A stretch of DNA of 6,813 nt from Tissierellia bacterium (GTDB lineage Bacteria > Bacillota > Clostridia > Tissierellales > Dethiosulfatibacteraceae): positions 1 through 6,813 of the forward strand of contig SKID01000224.1 in NCBI GenBank assembly GCA_007116605.1, in the 5' to 3' direction. The notes under the pieces were generated by a model. The model saw only the letters and a program-made list of their open reading frames with translations, made no database searches and was not told where the DNA came from. Position numbers and translations under genes: made by a program. How positions within the stretch are numbered: position 1 is the stretch's first letter; each line of letters opens with the position of its first letter. Shown here piece after piece: positions 5,694-6,813 of the stretch.

Positions 5694-6813
5694 AACGGTG
5701 TTACTACCTCAATTAACTCAGGCAAATCCATGCCAATAGCTTGCAAATGCTCTATAGTCGGCACCCCATTTTTATTCCAACCTCTTCTTTTATACACTGC
5801 ATCCGTCAACTGTTCATATTGGTCTTCTCGATGGACTCTTAATGTTTTAATCTTTTCTTCAACGGTTAAATGTTCTATATCAAAACCTAATTCTTTTAAC
5901 TGTTTGTCGTACATTGATTCTCTTGACACATATTCTTCTTTTGTCACCGGTCCCATGGTTCTATAAGGTGTCTTGTCATTAATTCTTAGTCCTTTACCCA
6001 TTCGAATATTAAATATTCTTTGGAAATTATACACTCTCTCTGATTGTAAAATCATCGTTTTAGAATCAATTTTTTCTCCTGTGACACCATAATATAGCTT
6101 GTGATAGTTCTCAACATGTTCTTGAATCTTAGCTGGTTCTTCTGTCTCTGAGTTATTAGGAGGCACAATGTCATTCCATGGCAATTTACACAAACCCATC
6201 AGTCCAAACCAAGTCCTAAACATAGGAAAATAATGTAATGCCTCTGCTTTATCTTCAAAAGTTGGAATTTGATTATTAACCATATCCATAAATATCAACC
6301 ATGCTTCATCATGCTGGGGTCCTTTATTTGTCAGTCCATAACCTCCCTGTTGAGCTAATGATTCTTTAGACAAATACTCTGAATACTCTAATCCTTTTTG
6401 CTCTGCGCCAATGTCTTGTAAAAAGTCTTTGTCAGCACCATACTCCTCTACAAATATCTTTTTCATTCGATGTACACCTAGTCCAGCTATCTTGCCAAAT
6501 CCTTCTCCTCGTGACATTTGGTGCATTAATTCTAAGCTAGCTTGTCCATTGCCAAACCTTAAATCTAATCCACCGGTCACTTCTTGATCAATAATCCCTC
6601 GTTCATAACATTCCATTACAAATGCTGTCAGAGTGCCGTATGATATGGTATCAATTCCATAAGTATCCGCATAAAAATTAAGCTCTAAAATAACTTGCGG
6701 ATCAAAGATACCACAATTAGATCCTAGCCCAGCTGCATTCTCATATTCTGGACCATCTACCACTACTTTTTCACCTTTATAAGGTCCTGTTAATAACTCA
6801 AAATTATCTGCTG
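5681..6813 (-). CDS. aor: Aldehyde:ferredoxin oxidoreductase (tungsten AOR family), 5' end cut by the window edge
   Basis: Cytosolic tungstopterin iron-sulfur enzyme that oxidises aldehydes to carboxylic acids and reduces ferredoxin. About 376 C-terminal residues of a protein usually near 600 are present. The frame stays open to 6813 upstream of the GTG at 6763, so that GTG is not the start. Features seen are GPEYE and GSNCG near the edge, first pterin motif DTYGID (Asp codon at 6667), KGPQHDEAW in the active-site region, LMGLCK with the fourth cluster cysteine (codon 6188-6190), ERVYNFQRIFNIRMG, and a YKRRGWNKNGVPT C-terminus. The spacing from DTYGID to the cysteine (154 residues) is close to the 151 in Pyrococcus furiosus AOR. 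The other three cluster cysteines should lie just beyond the edge. The second pterin motif, DxxGLC in P. furiosus, reads GLMGLC, with Gly for Asp. The stop lies inside a hairpin repeat copy, and a ThiS/MoaD-like gene follows after 111 nt. Substrate is unknown. Confidence 0.93.
   Translation of the reverse strand, partial: ADNFELLTGPYKGEKVVVDGPEYENAAGLGSNCGIFDPQVILELNFYADTYGIDTISYGTLTAFVMECYERGIIDQEVTGGLDLRFGNGQASLELMHQMSRGEGFGKIAGLGVHRMKKIFVEEYGADKDFLQDIGAEQKGLEYSEYLSKESLAQQGGYGLTNKGPQHDEAWLIFMDMVNNQIPTFEDKAEALHYFPMFRTWFGLMGLCKLPWNDIVPPNNSETEEPAKIQEHVENYHKLYYGVTGEKIDSKTMILQSERVYNFQRIFNIRMGKGLRINDKTPYRTMGPVTKEEYVSRESMYDKQLKELGFDIEHLTVEEKIKTLRVHREDQYEQLTDAVYKRRGWNKNGVPTIEHLQAIGMDLPELIEVVTPFLES

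Noticed and set aside
5730..5966. Plus-strand 78-codon frame inside the AOR gene
   Set aside because: It is antisense to the conserved AOR C-terminus, with no supporting signal.

Overview
The window is a low-GC (AT-rich) bacterial segment in which every supported gene lies on the minus strand. Strong AGGAGG-type Shine-Dalgarno sites, a short 169-residue signal peptidase I, a tungsten-type aldehyde:ferredoxin oxidoreductase (AOR) and a peptide/amino-acid catabolic gene set suggest an anaerobic Firmicute, most likely Clostridia. I cannot place it below class. No mobile element, tRNA, rRNA, CRISPR array or phage gene is visible.

In transcription order (right to left) the layout is as follows. 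(1) The 3' two-thirds of an AOR gene runs off the right edge (5681-6813). (2) A 111-nt gap carries a hairpin repeat, followed by a 66-residue ThiS/MoaD-like beta-grasp protein ending in Gly-Gly (5369-5569). (3) After 191 nt comes pruA, a 532-residue L-glutamate gamma-semialdehyde (1-pyrroline-5-carboxylate) dehydrogenase of the ALDH4A1-like type (3579-5177). (4) A 226-nt gap carries a second copy of the same hairpin repeat. (5) A tightly packed three-gene operon follows: an M24B Xaa-Pro peptidase (2267-3352), signal peptidase I (1744-2253) and the M20C dipeptidase PepD (314-1732). Its gaps are 13 and 11 nt, and each upstream stop codon is embedded in the next gene's Shine-Dalgarno. (6) A 313-nt stretch at the left edge has no supported gene.

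The common theme, by inference, is use of peptides and amino acids. The M24B and M20C enzymes would release amino acids (including proline and histidine) from short peptides. PruA would feed proline/ornithine-derived semialdehyde into glutamate with NAD+. AOR would oxidise aldehydes with ferredoxin as acceptor, and the small sulfur carrier next to it may serve the pterin cofactor AOR needs. Signal peptidase I is a general secretion enzyme that appears to share the peptidases' transcript.

The most unusual structure is not a gene. A roughly 69-nt repeat occurs twice in the same orientation at the 3' ends of AOR and pruA, with an identical 10-bp stem, a variable 5-nt loop and conserved spacing. 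A possible decayed third copy lies 3' of the ThiS-like gene. I see no evidence for a wholly new multi-gene system.
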